Assembly (NCBI RefSeq): GCF_003986935.1
Contig: NZ_RJZE01000011.1
Span: 62,001-126,000, forward strand
Origin: Paraburkholderia kururiensis JCM 10599 = LMG 19447
GTDB taxonomy: Bacteria; Pseudomonadota; Gammaproteobacteria; Burkholderiales; Burkholderiaceae
Direction: 5' to 3'
DNA length: 64,000 bases
Shown: piece after piece, positions 8,453-16,868 of the stretch
Layout: every line of letters starts with the position of its first letter
Position numbering within the stretch: the first letter of the stretch is position 1
The notes under the pieces: model-generated
What the model saw: only the letters and a program-made list of their open reading frames with translations
Databases searched by the model: none
What the model was told of the DNA's origin: nothing
Translations under genes and position numbers: made by a program

Positions 8453-9382
8453 ATGCCCCGATCCGTTGTTGCCGCATTGCAGATAGGCGCGTCCCCGCGC
8501 GGAAAGGCCGACACGTTGCAGCACATTCTCTCGTTCGAAGAACGCATCCGCGCCGGGGGCGCGAAGCTGGTGATTATGCCGGAAGCCCTGCTGGGCGGAT
8601 ATCCGAAGGGCGAGATCTTCGGCACGCGGCTCGGCTACCGCTTGCCCGAAGGCCGCGAGGCGTTCGCGCGCTACTACGACAACGCGATCGACGTGCCGGG
8701 ACCGGAGACCGAAGCGCTCGCCGAACTCGCCACGCGCTGCGAGGCCACCCTCGTGATCGGCGTGATCGAGCGCGCGGGTAGTTCGCTCTATTGCACGGCG
8801 CTCTTCTTCGACCCGGGCGCAGGGCTCGTGGCAAAGCATCGCAAGCTGATGCCCACGGGAACGGAGCGCCTGATCTGGGCGCAAGGCGACGGCTCCACGC
8901 TGCCCGTAGTCGAAACAGCCGCGGGCACGGCGGCCGCGGCAATCTGCTGGGAGAACCACATGCCGCTGCTGCGCACCGCGATGTACGCGAAGGGCGTGCA
9001 GGTATGGTGTGCGCCGACGGTGGACGAACGCGACGTCTGGCAGTGCTCGATGCGCCACATCGCGCACGAGGGCCGCTGCTTCGTGGTGAGCGCCTGCCAG
9101 GTGCAGCCCTCGCCCGCGGCGCTCGGCATCGAGGTGCCGGGCTGGGACCCGGACCGGCCGCTCATCAACGGCGGCAGCGTGATCGTCGGCCCGTTGGGCG
9201 ATGTGCTCGCGGGACCGCTGCGCGGCGAGACGGGACTCGTCACGGCCGAAATCGACACCGACGAGCTGGTGCGCGCGCGTTACGACTTCGACGTGGTGGG
9301 CCACTACGCGCGGCCCGACGTGTTTTCGCTCACGGTGGACGAACGCCCGAAGCGGACGGTCGCGTTCCAGCGCGAAGCGTGA
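8453..9382 (+). CDS. Nitrilase-family C-N hydrolase
   Basis: This 309-residue carbon-nitrogen hydrolase has the triad Glu44 ([10 protein letters not shown]), Lys131 (KHRKLMPT) and Cys165 ([11 protein letters not shown]). ICWENxMP is typical of true nitrilases that turn R-CN into acid and ammonia. The second glutamate and the length also fit nitrilases rather than amidases. The protein is cytoplasmic. A good GAGAGGAG precedes the ATG. The substrate cannot be read from the sequence; nearby genes handle quaternary amines, so a betaine-type or arylacetonitrile substrate is possible but unproven. Confidence 0.85.
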   Translation: MPRSVVAALQIGASPRGKADTLQHILSFEERIRAGGAKLVIMPEALLGGYPKGEIFGTRLGYRLPEGREAFARYYDNAIDVPGPETEALAELATRCEATLVIGVIERAGSSLYCTALFFDPGAGLVAKHRKLMPTGTERLIWAQGDGSTLPVVETAAGTAAAAICWENHMPLLRTAMYAKGVQVWCAPTVDERDVWQCSMRHIAHEGRCFVVSACQVQPSPAALGIEVPGWDPDRPLINGGSVIVGPLGDVLAGPLRGETGLVTAEIDTDELVRARYDFDVVGHYARPDVFSLTVDERPKRTVAFQREA

Positions 9383-9387
9383 AGTGT

Positions 9388-9470
9388 GGTCCGGTCCGCG
9401 CGGTGCAGCGCTATGTAGAGGCCATGCAGCGCCATGCGACATGAGGCTGCATGACGCCGCGGACCGGACC
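9388..9470. terminator. Large branched inverted repeat between nitrilase and porin genes
   Basis: A perfect 13-bp stem (GGTCCGGTCCGCG at 9388-9400 with its complement at 9458-9470) encloses a 57-nt loop. The loop contains a second 7-bp stem (ATGCAGC at 9424-9430 with 9446-9452). It lies in the convergent gap, where a bidirectional terminator is expected. There is no T-run, so action would be structural or Rho-linked. A structured RNA or recombination relic is also possible. Confidence 0.5.
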
Positions 9471-9512
9471 CGTTCGCTCAAAGGCGAATGCGCTTCAAGC
9501 CACGAAGCACGC

Positions 9513-10652
9513 TCAGAACGAATGCCGCATGCCGATGCGCACGTCCGCCTGCGTCGTGGTGGTGGACGGCGTGAAGCTGTAGCCGATCACCGCATTCACG
9601 CCGCTCGATGCCTTGAGCCAGTCGCCGGAGATGTACACGTCCGTGCGCTTCGAAAGCAGATAGTGGAGCCCTGCGGACAGCTGGTTCCAGTGGTGCCCTT
9701 CGAAGTGCGTGTACTGGTAGCCGCCAATCGCACTGAACGCCGGCGTGACCTGCCAGCTCGCGCCGCCTTCGGCCACCTGCATGTGCGAGGTGTTGCCGAA
9801 CGCCTTGATCTGCGTGTACGTGAAATTACCCATCAGCGTGACGTTGCCGATGGCATAGCTCGACCCGATGCCGAACGTGCCCTGGCGATCCACGGGGAAG
9901 GAGTTGCTCGAATAGAGGTCCGTGATCGCGCCCGTTGCCGGATCCACGCTGATGGTCGGACGGCCGAGGAAGGTGCTCGTGCCGATCATCGCGTACGGGT
10001 CGAACGCGTAGATGCCGTGCGGATTGTTGAGCTGCGTATACGCGGCGCCCAGCGTGAACGGCCCGTTCGCGTAGTGCGCGCCCACGCTCCATGCGCTGTC
10101 CTGATGGAAATTGCCCGCCACGTTGCCGAACGAATACATGCCGCCGAACATGAAGCCCGCGAACTCGTTCGAGAGGAACTTCACCGAATTCGGCAGACGG
10201 TCGCCGTTGAAGCGGTCGAAGTCGCCCTGGTGGATCGCGTAGCCGGAGGCCCACGCCGACACGTTGTTGAGGTAGACCATCTCCTCGGTCATGTCGAGCT
10301 GATTACCGAACGAGAGCGTGCCCCACTTGTTCGAGAGACCCACGTACGCCTGGCGCCCGAATTCCGCACCGCCGAAACCGGTCTGCCCGTTGCCCAGGTG
10401 GAAGCCGTTTTCCAGCACGAAGACGGCGGACAGGCCACCGCCCAGGTCCTCGGTGCCCTTCAAGCCCCAGCGGTTGCCGTACGAAATGCCGTCGTCGAAC
10501 TTCACGACGTGCGAGCCGCCCGTGTTGTTCACCCACGTAATGCCGGCATCGAGGATGCCGTACAGCGTCACGCTGCTCTGTGCGTGGCTCACGGCCGGCA
10601 TGCCTGCGAGCGCAAGCGCGACCCCTGAAAGTGCGGCGTTCAGTCTTTTCAT
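9513..10652 (-). CDS. Outer-membrane porin, Burkholderia trimeric type
   Basis: This 379-residue beta-barrel porin has a signal peptide of about 24 residues (cleavage near VSHA-QSS), then SSVTLYGILDAGITWVNN. Many glycine-aromatic alternating strands follow, ending in the outer-membrane signature with C-terminal Phe (RIGMRHSF). It is a diffusion channel for small hydrophilic solutes. Its promoter region (10809-10882) duplicates the array in front of caiX. I infer that it is induced with the carnitine system and may admit carnitine or choline. Confidence 0.9.
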   Translation of the reverse strand: MKRLNAALSGVALALAGMPAVSHAQSSVTLYGILDAGITWVNNTGGSHVVKFDDGISYGNRWGLKGTEDLGGGLSAVFVLENGFHLGNGQTGFGGAEFGRQAYVGLSNKWGTLSFGNQLDMTEEMVYLNNVSAWASGYAIHQGDFDRFNGDRLPNSVKFLSNEFAGFMFGGMYSFGNVAGNFHQDSAWSVGAHYANGPFTLGAAYTQLNNPHGIYAFDPYAMIGTSTFLGRPTISVDPATGAITDLYSSNSFPVDRQGTFGIGSSYAIGNVTLMGNFTYTQIKAFGNTSHMQVAEGGASWQVTPAFSAIGGYQYTHFEGHHWNQLSAGLHYLLSKRTDVYISGDWLKASSGVNAVIGYSFTPSTTTTQADVRIGMRHSF

Positions 10653-10808
10653 CGTTGGCTTCTCTTGTCGGTCTGGACGGATGGAGGGCTTCGGCTACAC
10701 GGACATCAATACGCGGGTCGTCGTCTTCGCCCGGATCGCACGTGCCGCGTCAAAGCACGGTCGCCGCCGCGTATCCCCATTGCATGACGCGCGCGACGAT
10801 GAAGGCAC

Positions 10809-10882
10809 AGTACAAGCCCATATTTCGTGCAACGCGACCGAAGGCGACATCGATTGGTCTGATTGCGACACCAGGGGAAAAC
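10809..10882 (-). promoter_or_regulatory. Porin promoter array matching the caiX promoter
   Basis: AGTACAAGCCCATATT at 10809, GCGACC at 10834, GCGAC at 10844 and 10866, and GGGAAAAC at 10875 repeat the caiX array at offsets 0, 25, 35, 56/57 and 66. Both arrays point the same way relative to their gene. The array lies 157 bp from the porin start codon. A shared activator is the simplest reading. The rest of the 10653-10808 leader shows nothing else I can name. Confidence 0.72.
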
Positions 10883-10884
10883 GA

Positions 10885-10915
10885 GAATGGGCCCGCATGC
10901 ATGCCGGGCCCATTC
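10885..10915 (-). terminator. Intrinsic terminator of choX
   Basis: An 11-bp perfect stem (GAATGGGCCCG at 10885-10895 with 10905-10915) has a 9-base loop. On the minus strand it is followed by TCGTTTTCC, a short T-run. It lies 50 bp after the choX stop and directly abuts the porin promoter array, which separates the two transcripts. Confidence 0.75.
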
Positions 10916-10964
10916 CTGTTCGACTGCTGTTGAATTCCATTCAGGGATGCGATACGTCGGAGAC

Positions 10965-11927
10965 CTAATGCAGTCCGAGCGAGGCATTCACGGCTTGCAG
11001 GCCGTCCGCGCCGTTGACGGTGGTGACGCCCTTGAGCCACGGCTGCAGCAGCGCAGGATTGCTCTGCAGCGCGCGCCGTGCCGCGGTGTTCACGTCCACC
11101 TTGTCCTGCAGCACGTTCGCAATGATGTGGTTCTCCAGATCGACGTTGAACGTGATCTGCGTGAAGAGGCGCGCAAGGTTCGTGCACTCGCCGGCAAAGC
11201 CCGCACGCGTGACCGTATTGACCGTGGCGCCCCCGTAGTTCGGCCCGAAATACGCGTCGCCGCCGCCCAGATACGTCAGGTGGAACTTCGTGTTCATCAG
11301 ATGCGGCTCCCACGCGAGGAACACGATCCACTTGTGGTCGCGCACCGCGCGCTCCACCTGCGTGAGCATGCCCGTTTCGCTCGATTCCACGATGGACCAG
11401 CTGCCCAGTTCATATGCCTTGTCGGCAATCATCTTCTTGATGTTCTGGTTGGCGGGTGCGCCGGGCTCGATGCCGTAGATGTGCTTGTCGAACTGGTCCG
11501 CGTGCTTCGCGAGGTCGGCGAAGGTATGCACGCCTGCGTCCGCCACGTAGTCGGGCACGGCGAGCGTGAACTTCGCGTTGGTGAGATTGGCGTGCAGCAC
11601 GTCGATGGCGTGTTCGTCCACGAACGGTTTCACGAGCGGCCCCTGGGCCGGCATCCAGTTGCCGAGGAATACGTCGATTTGCCCTTTTTTCAGGCCCTGG
11701 TACGTGATGGGCACCGAAATGTTGGAGACGTTCTGCTGATAGCCGAGCGCCTTCAGGATCACGCCCGTCACGGCGTTGGTCGCGTCGATGTCGGTCCAGC
11801 CCGGGTCCGCCATGCGAACCGTGGTGCAGGCCGGCGGTTCGGCGGCGTTCGCCGTGGACGTCGCCGCGGCGAACGGCATGGCAGTGGCAACGGTGCACAG
11901 CAGCACTGCAATCCAGCGGTGTTTCAT
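10965..11927 (-). CDS. choX: Choline ABC transporter periplasmic binding protein
   Basis: This 320-residue solute-binding protein has a signal peptide ending near ANAAE. The ligand-site motifs MADPGWTDIDATN, FLGNWMPAQGPL and FLAWEPHLMN match choline-binding ChoX more closely than CaiX does. The start at 11927 is 5 bases after GGAGG; an upstream ATG overlaps that ribosome site and is rejected. It is 75 bp downstream of betC on the same strand, as in known choline-sulfate loci. The permease and ATPase are missing from the window. Confidence 0.88.
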   Translation of the reverse strand: MKHRWIAVLLCTVATAMPFAAATSTANAAEPPACTTVRMADPGWTDIDATNAVTGVILKALGYQQNVSNISVPITYQGLKKGQIDVFLGNWMPAQGPLVKPFVDEHAIDVLHANLTNAKFTLAVPDYVADAGVHTFADLAKHADQFDKHIYGIEPGAPANQNIKKMIADKAYELGSWSIVESSETGMLTQVERAVRDHKWIVFLAWEPHLMNTKFHLTYLGGGDAYFGPNYGGATVNTVTRAGFAGECTNLARLFTQITFNVDLENHIIANVLQDKVDVNTAARRALQSNPALLQPWLKGVTTVNGADGLQAVNASLGLH

Positions 11928-12002
11928 TGAGGCCTCCATCTTGAATGTTGGTATGGAACGAGATGCTGATAACGATTGCACTAACGTGAAACCAACGCGT
12001 GG

Positions 12003-13565
12003 CTAACGTGTAGATGAGCCTGCCGGCACGCGCGGAAACCGCGCGAGCGCTTCGAGCGTATCGAGTTCGATGTGATTGCGCATGTAGCGCTGGCTCGCGT
12101 CGGTGAATGGCTGCCAGTCCCACGACTGGATGCGCCCTTGCGTGGTCGCCTCGAAGTGAAAGCGCCGCCGCCGTTGGCTCGCGAGCACGTCTTCGTGCAG
12201 CGTCTTCAGGTTCCAGCGCTGCGCCAGCTCGGCGCGAAACGTTGCCATGAGCGAGGCGAAAGACGCATCCTGCGCAAGGTTGCGCAACTCCTGTGGATCG
12301 CGCGCAAGGTCATAGAGCTGGTCCGGATCCGCAGGCGAATGGATGAACTTGTAGTCGCCGCGCCGCATCATCACGATGGGCGCGATGGCGCCTTCGGCAA
12401 GGTATTCGCCGATCGCGAGGCCTTCGCTGCGTTCCCCACGTTCCCCAAGCAGTTGCGGCACGAGACTCGTGCCGTCGATGGCATCGGGCCATTCCGCGCG
12501 CGGCTCGCCGGTGGCGAGTTCAACCAGCGTGGGCAGCAGATCGAGGTGCGAAACCGGCGCCGCCACACGATGCGCCGCGAAACGGCCCGGCGCATGCACG
12601 ATCAGCGGCACGCGCACGCCGCCTTCGAAGAACGTCATCTTGTACCAGAGGCCACGCTCGCCCAGCATGTCGCCGTGGTCGGAGGTGAGCACCACGATGG
12701 TGTCTTCGGCGAGGCCCGTCTGCTGGAGTGCATCGAGTATCGCGCCGAACTGTGCGTCCACATACGAGAGCGCGCCGTAGTAGGCATGGCGTGCACGGCG
12801 CACCTGGTCGTCCGTGGGCGGCGTGCGGTCCGTCTCGCAGACGTGGCGCAGGCGCTGCGAATGCGGGTCGCTCTCTTCGAAGGTGAGCGACGTGCGAGGC
12901 AGATCGATGTCCTCGTCGCGATAGAGGTCCCAGTACGTCTGTGAAATCGCGTAAGGGTCGTGCGGATGCGTAAGCGACGCCACGAGGCAGAACGGCCGAT
13001 CGTCGCGGCCCGCAGCCCGCTCGCGCACGATGTCGAAGAGCTTCTGGCGCGAGGTGAACGTGACTTCGTCGTCGAAGTCGAGCTGGTTGGTGCGCACGCA
13101 CGGCCCCGCGTCCAGCACGGAACTCATGTTGTGATACCAGCTGGGCCGCACCTCGGGATGCGTCCAGTCCGGCACCCAGCCGAAGTCGGCGGGATAGATG
13201 TCGGTGGTGAGGCGTTCCTCGAAGCCGTGCAGTTGGTCCGCGCCGCAGAAATGCATCTTGCCCGCGAGTATCGTGCGGTAGCCTTCGGCGCGCAGATAGT
13301 GCGCGAAGGTCAGCGTTTGCGCGGGGAATTCTGCGGCGTTATCGTAGGCGCCAATCTGCGACGGCAGCTTGCCCGCCAGCATCGAAAAACGCGCGGGCGC
13401 ACAGAGCGGGCTTGCGCAATAGGCGGCGTCGAACACCACGCCTTCACGTGCGAGCGCATCGATGCGCGGCGTGATGGACAAACGATGACCGTAGGCGCGC
13501 AGCGCGAACGGCGTCATCTGGTCCGCCATCAGAACGAGAATGTTAGGCTTCCTGCCGGAGGTCAT
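12003..13565 (-). CDS. betC: Choline-sulfatase
   Basis: BetC hydrolyses choline-O-sulfate to choline and sulfate. This 520-residue protein has the sulfatase N-terminus KPNILVLMADQM (metal ligands), the active-site CAPAR with Cys55 as the residue converted to formylglycine, and further sulfatase motifs (GKMHFCG, SDHGDMLGERG). The length fits BetC of rhizobia. I chose the ATG at 13565 because family members start with MTxGKPNIL; its ribosome site is weak and an upstream start at 13613 cannot be excluded. It is divergent from a LysR gene and upstream of choX. Confidence 0.9.
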   Translation of the reverse strand: MTSGRKPNILVLMADQMTPFALRAYGHRLSITPRIDALAREGVVFDAAYCASPLCAPARFSMLAGKLPSQIGAYDNAAEFPAQTLTFAHYLRAEGYRTILAGKMHFCGADQLHGFEERLTTDIYPADFGWVPDWTHPEVRPSWYHNMSSVLDAGPCVRTNQLDFDDEVTFTSRQKLFDIVRERAAGRDDRPFCLVASLTHPHDPYAISQTYWDLYRDEDIDLPRTSLTFEESDPHSQRLRHVCETDRTPPTDDQVRRARHAYYGALSYVDAQFGAILDALQQTGLAEDTIVVLTSDHGDMLGERGLWYKMTFFEGGVRVPLIVHAPGRFAAHRVAAPVSHLDLLPTLVELATGEPRAEWPDAIDGTSLVPQLLGERGERSEGLAIGEYLAEGAIAPIVMMRRGDYKFIHSPADPDQLYDLARDPQELRNLAQDASFASLMATFRAELAQRWNLKTLHEDVLASQRRRRFHFEATTQGRIQSWDWQPFTDASQRYMRNHIELDTLEALARFPRVPAGSSTR

Positions 13566-13738
13566 GTTCAATGGAACCAGGTGGTTGAGAGTTGAAGTGC
13601 GGTGCCATCGCATCGATTACGCCAATGAAGCGTCGGATGAAGCGGCCGGACGCAGCGCAATGCGGCACCTCTGCACTATTGCCGCTCAATTTCGCCGTGG
13701 GAAGCCGGCGCACGCTTATAAGGACATAAGGGGCCGTT

Positions 13739-14653
13739 ATGACCGAGCAGGACCGCTTGCCGCCCATGCAGGCGCTCGCCGTATTCGAGTCGGCCGCGCG
13801 CCTCACGAGCTTTTCGGCCGCGGCGCGCGAACTGGGCGCCACGCAGCCCGCGGTGAGCCAGCGCATCGTGCAGCTCGAAAACGACCTGGGTGCGCCGCTC
13901 TTCGAGCGCACCCCGCGCGGCGTCACGCTCACGCCCGACGGCGAACGTCTTTACGAGGCCGTGCGCGTGAGCCTCGAATCCATTCGCGTGGCGGCGGCCG
14001 ACATTCGCGCGCGACGCTCCAATGAAGCCCTCACCCTGCTCACCGACTTCGGTTTCGCCACCTACTGGCTCATGCCGCGCCTCATGCGTTTGAAGGAAAG
14101 TCTGCCGGGTTTGAGCGTGAAGATCGTCACCTCGCAGCACGGCTACGATCCGCACCGCGATCACGCCGACATCGCCATTGCGTTCGGCAACGGCGACTGG
14201 GCGCCTTGCACGTCCACGCGGCTCTTCCAGGAAGAAGTGACACCCGTGTGCTCGCCGGCGTTTCTCGCCGCGCATCCCGAGGCCGCCACGCCCGCAGGCC
14301 TCGCGCATCTGCCGCTGCTGCACGTGCAACCGACGCAGCCCGAGCGCTGGCTCTCGTGGCGCGGCTGGTTTGCGGCGCAGCAACTCGAAGCGCCCGACGA
14401 GCGGCACGGCATGATGTTCAACAGCTACGCGCTCGTTATCCACGCCGCGCTGATGAATCAGGGCATTGCGCTCGGCTGGCGGCCGCTCGTCGATGAACTG
14501 GTGGCAACAGGGCAACTGGTTCGCCTCTGTGGCGAGCCCGTGAAGACCTCGAGCGGCTACTTTCTGGTCTGCCCGCCCGCGCGGCCCGAAGCGGCAGCCA
14601 CGCCGCTGTTCCGGCGCTGGCTGCTCGCGGAGGTTGCGCAGCCCGGTATGTAG
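13739..14653 (+). CDS. LysR-family choline-sulfate utilisation regulator
   Basis: This 304-residue LysR/GcvA-like regulator has its helix-turn-helix at about 20-75 (ATQPAVSQRIVQLENDLG) and a periplasmic-binding-like effector domain. It is divergent from betC with a 173-bp gap. A dedicated LysR gene beside betC and choX is the known arrangement for choline-sulfate use. The effector, probably choline or its sulfate ester, is inferred. A ribosome site AGGGG lies just before the ATG. Confidence 0.85.
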   Translation: MTEQDRLPPMQALAVFESAARLTSFSAAARELGATQPAVSQRIVQLENDLGAPLFERTPRGVTLTPDGERLYEAVRVSLESIRVAAADIRARRSNEALTLLTDFGFATYWLMPRLMRLKESLPGLSVKIVTSQHGYDPHRDHADIAIAFGNGDWAPCTSTRLFQEEVTPVCSPAFLAAHPEAATPAGLAHLPLLHVQPTQPERWLSWRGWFAAQQLEAPDERHGMMFNSYALVIHAALMNQGIALGWRPLVDELVATGQLVRLCGEPVKTSSGYFLVCPPARPEAAATPLFRRWLLAEVAQPGM

Positions 14654-14829
14654 GCGCCGCCCGCGTTGCGAAGCGCTGACGTGTGGATACCAGCAGCACG
14701 GCGCATCGGTTCTATTCGCGGCACACGTGGCGCTGGTTTACTTCGGCTACCTGCGTAATAGTTTGCCGCGCGTGCTGACGCATGCGCAGCCGCCGCGCGG
14801 GTATTTCACGCCAACCGGAGAGAACCCGC

Positions 14830-15729
14830 ATGACCGCCACCGCTCGCTCGCATCAATACGCCCTGACGCTCGACTGCCCCAGCGCCGCCGGCCAGGTGGC
14901 CGCCGTGGTGGGATGTCTGGACCGGCATCGCTGCTACATCGACGAACTCACCGTATTCGACGACGACATCAGCGCACGCTTCTTCGTGCGCTGCGTCTTT
15001 CATGGCACAGGCCACGGCACCGGCGACGGTGTGGCCGCTTCGGACACCTCGTTGCAGATCGACACACTCAAGTGCGAATTCGCACCCGTGGCTGCGGATT
15101 TCCAGATGCGCTGGGCCATCCACGACATGACCGTGCGGCCCAAGGTGCTCATCATGGTCTCGAAGCTCGAACACTGCCTTGCCGACCTGCTGTTCCGCTG
15201 GCGCATGGGCGAGCTTGCGGTGGATATCGTAGGCATCGGCTCGAATCATCCCGACTTCGAACCGCTTGCGGCGCAGCACGGCTTGCCGTTCTGGCATCTG
15301 CCTGTGACCGCGGAAACCCGCGCGACGCAGGAAGCGCAACTGCTCGATCTCTTCGAACGCACCGGCGCCGAGCTGATGATTCTCGCGCGCTACATGCAGA
15401 TACTGTCCGACGCCACGAGCCGCAGCCTCGCGGGCCGCGCCATCAACATCCATCACTCGTTTCTGCCCGGCTTCAAGGGCGCGCGGCCCTATCACCAGGC
15501 GCATGCGCGCGGGGTGAAGCTGATCGGCGCAACGGCGCACTTCGTCACCGACGATCTGGACGAAGGCCCGATCATCGAACAGGTGGTGGAGCGCGTGGAT
15601 CACGCCTACCGGCCCGAGCAGTTGCTCGCCGTGGGACGCGACGTGGAATGCATCACGCTCGCACGCGCCGTGAAGGCGTTCGTGGAGCGGCGCGTATTCA
15701 TCAATGGGGAGAGGACGGTGGTGCTTTGA
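14830..15729 (+). CDS. purU: Formyltetrahydrofolate deformylase
   Basis: PurU releases formate from 10-formyl-THF and regenerates THF. This 299-residue protein has an N-terminal ACT domain (about 8-95) and a formyltransferase-fold catalytic domain with NIHHSFLPGFKGA and HFVTDDLDEGPIIEQ, which hold the catalytic Asn, His and Asp. A short glycine-rich insert (GTGHGTGDG) sits in the ACT domain. Its place among methyl-stripping genes fits removal of one-carbon units produced from dimethylglycine and sarcosine. GGAG precedes the chosen ATG. Confidence 0.9.
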   Translation: MTATARSHQYALTLDCPSAAGQVAAVVGCLDRHRCYIDELTVFDDDISARFFVRCVFHGTGHGTGDGVAASDTSLQIDTLKCEFAPVAADFQMRWAIHDMTVRPKVLIMVSKLEHCLADLLFRWRMGELAVDIVGIGSNHPDFEPLAAQHGLPFWHLPVTAETRATQEAQLLDLFERTGAELMILARYMQILSDATSRSLAGRAINIHHSFLPGFKGARPYHQAHARGVKLIGATAHFVTDDLDEGPIIEQVVERVDHAYRPEQLLAVGRDVECITLARAVKAFVERRVFINGERTVVL

Positions 15730-15746
15730 CAGCGTAGCGCCGTCAA

Positions 15747-15777
15747 CGAAAAAGCGCGGACCGGAAGGGTCCGCGCT
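15747..15777 (-). terminator. Intrinsic terminator of the glycine-betaine operon
   Basis: A perfect 10-bp stem (AGCGCGGACC at 15753-15762 with 15768-15777) has a 5-base loop. On the minus strand it runs into TTTTCGTT. It ends the transcript carrying gbcB and the betaine-binding protein and may also stop purU reading from the other side. Confidence 0.82.
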
Positions 15778-15832
15778 GGAACTTCACTGATACCGCTTCA
15801 CTACGTTCAAGCCATTCGCGTCAGAAGACGCA

Positions 15833-16714
15833 TTAATGCGCGCCCGCCACCCAGCTGTCGACGCGATCGGTGTGTGCGGCGATCCAGGCATCGGCCGCGG
15901 CCTCCGGCTTGGTGCCGTTCTGCGCGGCCAGCATCACGCTGTCGATTTCGCCCGGCTTCCACTGGAATTTCTTGAGGAACGAGACCACCGGCGGCGCCTT
16001 CGTTTCAAGTGACGGATTGATCACGTTGTCCACGTGCTCGGCCTCGCCGAATACCTTCTTCGGGTCGTCGAGGAATTTGAGCTTCCACTTGGCGAACATC
16101 CAGTGCGGCGCCCAGCCCGTCACGATCACGGGCTTGTTGGCCTGGATCTCGCGCGCGAGTTCGGCCGTCATTGCCGCGCCGGAACTCGGCATGAGCTGAT
16201 AGTCGAGGTTGTAGGCCTTGATGGCGTCCGCGGTCTTCTTCATCACGCCGGCGCCGGCGTCGATCCCGACGATACGGCCGCCGAACGCCGCCTTCTGTGC
16301 TTCGATGTCGGCCAGACTGTTCGCGGGCGCGTTGGCCGGCACGATCAGCCCGATCTTGGCGTCAGGGAAATTCACGCCGAGGTCTTTCACTTGCGTCTTG
16401 AACTTGTCCCAGTACGCGCCCTGCGTGACGGGCAGCCATGCGGAGAGCGTCGCGTCCAGGTCGCCGCGCGCCACGCCCTGCCACATCATGCCTGCCGCTA
16501 CCGGCACCAGTTCCACCTGGTAGCCGAGGCGTTTTTCGATCACGCGTTTGGCCACGTTCGAGGTGGCCACGCTGTCGTCCCAGCCTTCCACATAACCGAT
16601 CTTGATGGTCGGTTTCGTGTCGGCCACGGCACCCGTGCTGAACGACGCACTCATCGCCACCACGAGCGCAGCGCCCACCGCGCCGCACAGCATCTTTCTC
16701 TTCAAGGGTTTCAT
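15833..16714 (-). CDS. Glycine betaine-binding periplasmic protein (ProX/OpuAC type)
   Basis: This 293-residue solute-binding protein has a signal peptide ending near GAVA-DTK. The aromatic residues of a quaternary-amine cage appear in YVEGWDDS, SAWLPVTQGAYWDKF and GWAPHWMFAKWKLKF. It is the last gene of the betaine run, 154 bp after gbcB and before a terminator. Its closest functional match by context is the betaine-binding protein that works with a shared core transporter in pseudomonads. The ribosome site AGGAGA is strong. The cognate permease genes are absent here. Confidence 0.85.
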   Translation of the reverse strand: MKPLKRKMLCGAVGAALVVAMSASFSTGAVADTKPTIKIGYVEGWDDSVATSNVAKRVIEKRLGYQVELVPVAAGMMWQGVARGDLDATLSAWLPVTQGAYWDKFKTQVKDLGVNFPDAKIGLIVPANAPANSLADIEAQKAAFGGRIVGIDAGAGVMKKTADAIKAYNLDYQLMPSSGAAMTAELAREIQANKPVIVTGWAPHWMFAKWKLKFLDDPKKVFGEAEHVDNVINPSLETKAPPVVSFLKKFQWKPGEIDSVMLAAQNGTKPEAAADAWIAAHTDRVDSWVAGAH

Positions 16715-16868
16715 TGTCGATCTCCTGTTCGCCGCACGTCCGCGCGGTCCCGAGCCTTCAGAATCACCAGCCAGAAATCGACTCGCTAAAGACATTGCGA
16801 CACGTGATTGTCGAATTGCGACGCGTGTAACGACGTGTGCAAACACGCGCGCCATGACACGCCTTTCG

